DNA of 40,491 nt from an uncultured Eubacteriaceae bacterium. Its GTDB lineage: Bacteria > Bacillota > Clostridia > Eubacteriales > Eubacteriaceae. The stretch covers positions 1 through 40,491 of the forward strand of contig CANQOZ010000003.1 of assembly GCA_947625585.1 (NCBI GenBank), written 5' to 3'. Positions within the stretch are counted from its first letter, which is position 1; the number at the start of each line of letters is the position of its first letter. Below, in pieces: positions 38,175 through 40,491 of the stretch. The notes below the pieces were generated by a model. It was not told the origin of the DNA, searched no databases, and saw only the letters and a list, made by a program, of their open reading frames with translations. Both the position numbers and the translations under genes were made by a program.

Positions 38175-39833
38175 ATGATCGCTAAGATACAAAGATTTGG
38201 TGGTGCTATGTTCACACCGGTTTTGTTATTCGCATTTGCGGGTATCGTAATCGGTATTGGGACACTTTGTACTACTGAAGTTATTCTTCCTACACTCGCT
38301 GTAGAAGGTACTTTCTGGTACAGTTTTTGGCAGACCATCCTATCTGGTGGTTGGACAGTATTTAACCAACTACCACTATTATTCTGTGTAGCCTTGCCAA
38401 TTGGGTTATGTAAAACTCAAAATGCTCGTTGCTGTATGGAAGCATTAGTTACATACTTAACATTTAACTATTTTGTTGGTTCAATGTTACAGTATTGGGG
38501 TGGTGCATTTGGAGTTGATTACTTTGTTGAAGAAACAGGTGGATCAACCGGTTTAACAGAAATCGCTGGTATCCGTACTCTTGATATGGGTATGCTAGGA
38601 GCTTTGATGATTTCTGGTGTTACAATTTATTTACACGATAAATTCTATAATACTGAACTTCCTGAATGGTTAGGAGTTTTCTCTGGTTCAACTTTTGTTT
38701 ACATGATCGCATTCTTCGTAATGTTACCAATAGCATTACTAGCTTGTTTGATTTGGCCAAAAGTTCAGATGGGAATCAACGTATTCCAGACTGTTGTTTT
38801 AAATTCTGGAGCCTTCGGAGTTTGGATTTTTGTTTTACTAGAACGTCTACTTATCCCATTCGGTCTACACCATCTCCTCTACTCACCATTCTATTATGAT
38901 AATTTAGTTGTTCCTGGTGGAATCATTGCTTTCTGGTCTAAACAGTTACCAACTATAGCAGCTGATCCTTCACCACTTAAGGATATAGCACCTTGGGCAG
39001 CTGTTACAGCTACATCTTATTCTAAAGTATTTGGTTGTCCTGGTATTGCTTTAGCATTCTATTTCACAGCTAAACCTGAAAAGCGGGAAGAATTATTAGG
39101 TTTGTTAATTCCTATTACATTAACTGCTATTATCTGTGGTGTTACTGAACCTATTGAATTTACCTTCTTGTTTATTGCTCCTTGGTTATTTGCAGTTCAT
39201 TCATTCTTGGCTGCTTGCTTATCAACCGTTATTTATATGACAGGTGTTGTTGGAGCATATACAGGTGGTTTACTTGAAATGATAACACTTAACTGGTTAC
39301 CACTATTTGCTACTCATGGAACAGCTTTCTTAATCCAGATTGGTTTAGGATTATGCGGAACCGCTGTTTGGTTTGTAGTTTTCTACTTCTTAATCAAGAA
39401 GTTTGATATCAAGACTCCTGGTCGTGAAGACGAAGAAGAAGAAATCGAATTTGGTTCTAAAGAAAAATTCCGTGAAGCTCATGGAATGGCTCAATCAATT
39501 AAGTATGATGCTGATGGTAACATGATCGTTGAAGAAGATAAGGGTGGAAAGACTGAAATTGAAATTACACCAGATATGGACAAGAACACTCAATTAGCTA
39601 TCAAGATCCTTGATGGTTTGGGTGGACCTGAAAATATTGTTGATGTAACAAATTGTGCAACTCGTCTAAGAACTAACGTTGCAAACCCTGATCTTGTTGC
39701 AACTGATAAATACTTTAAGTCTATCGGAACTAGCGGTATTTCCAAAAACGGAAACGCTATGCAGGTTATCGTTGGACTAAAAGTTCCACAAGTTCGTGAA
39801 AAGTTCGAAAACGTTCTAAGTCAGTATAAATAA
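38175..39833 (+). CDS. PTS alpha-glucoside/maltose-type EIICB component
   Basis: QRFGGAMFTPVLLFAFAGIVIGIGTL, GVTEPIEFTFLFIAPWLF (EIIC), VDVTNCATRLRTNV (EIIB phospho-Cys). Confidence 0.92.
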   Translation: MIAKIQRFGGAMFTPVLLFAFAGIVIGIGTLCTTEVILPTLAVEGTFWYSFWQTILSGGWTVFNQLPLLFCVALPIGLCKTQNARCCMEALVTYLTFNYFVGSMLQYWGGAFGVDYFVEETGGSTGLTEIAGIRTLDMGMLGALMISGVTIYLHDKFYNTELPEWLGVFSGSTFVYMIAFFVMLPIALLACLIWPKVQMGINVFQTVVLNSGAFGVWIFVLLERLLIPFGLHHLLYSPFYYDNLVVPGGIIAFWSKQLPTIAADPSPLKDIAPWAAVTATSYSKVFGCPGIALAFYFTAKPEKREELLGLLIPITLTAIICGVTEPIEFTFLFIAPWLFAVHSFLAACLSTVIYMTGVVGAYTGGLLEMITLNWLPLFATHGTAFLIQIGLGLCGTAVWFVVFYFLIKKFDIKTPGREDEEEEIEFGSKEKFREAHGMAQSIKYDADGNMIVEEDKGGKTEIEITPDMDKNTQLAIKILDGLGGPENIVDVTNCATRLRTNVANPDLVATDKYFKSIGTSGISKNGNAMQVIVGLKVPQVREKFENVLSQYK

Positions 39834-39842
39834 ATTATAGAC

Positions 39843-39870
39843 AAAGCCAGTTTTCGGACTGGCTTTTTTT
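39843..39870 (+). terminator. Intrinsic terminator between the PTS gene and the GH4 gene
   Basis: AAAGCCAG-TTTTCGGA-CTGGCTTTTTTT. Confidence 0.75.
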
Positions 39871-39875
39871 ATTAA

Positions 39876-40491
<616 letters not shown>

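Noticed and set aside
38666-38899. 77-aa + strand alternative frame inside the PTS gene
   Set aside because: Overlaps the conserved EIIC frame; no RBS or recognisable domain.

Overview
AT-rich chromosomal window that looks like a low-GC Gram-positive (Bacillota-like) core genome. From left to right it contains: (i) a minus-strand block with an S41/PDZ protease (cut by the window edge), a DUF896-methyltransferase fusion, a methionine gamma-lyase/aluminium-resistance-family PLP enzyme, msrA, miaA, mutL, mutS and miaB; (ii) a TauE/SafE permease; (iii) a TetR regulator divergent from a tightly overlapping three-gene operon (102-aa small protein, MMPL/RND transporter, secreted xxxLxxG-repeat protein); (iv) a GpsA-like dehydrogenase, an aldo/keto reductase, a membrane-anchored putative beta-propeller protein, and a cupin divergent from a two-HMA heavy-metal P-type ATPase; (v) an ABC ATPase, a hypoxanthine-type DNA glycosylase, an XRE-S24 regulator, a type-A-like RNase P RNA, a hypothetical protein, recA, cinA, pgsA, rimO, ftsK/spoIIIE, dut, pnp, rpsO, a diacylglycerol-type glycosyltransferase and a 56-aa membrane peptide; (vi) an alpha-glucoside-type PTS EIICB followed by a GH4 6-phospho-glucosidase (cut by the window edge). 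No CRISPR array, prophage, transposase, rRNA or tRNA was recognised. The best leads are the TetR/small protein/MMPL/xxxLxxG operon with its palindromic operator candidate, the DUF896-methyltransferase fusion, a long inverted repeat in the pnp leader laid out like the E. coli RNase III/PNPase autoregulatory element, and an RNase P RNA whose P1 helix overlaps the stop codon of the upstream ORF. All family calls are by eye from the translated sequence; no searches were run.
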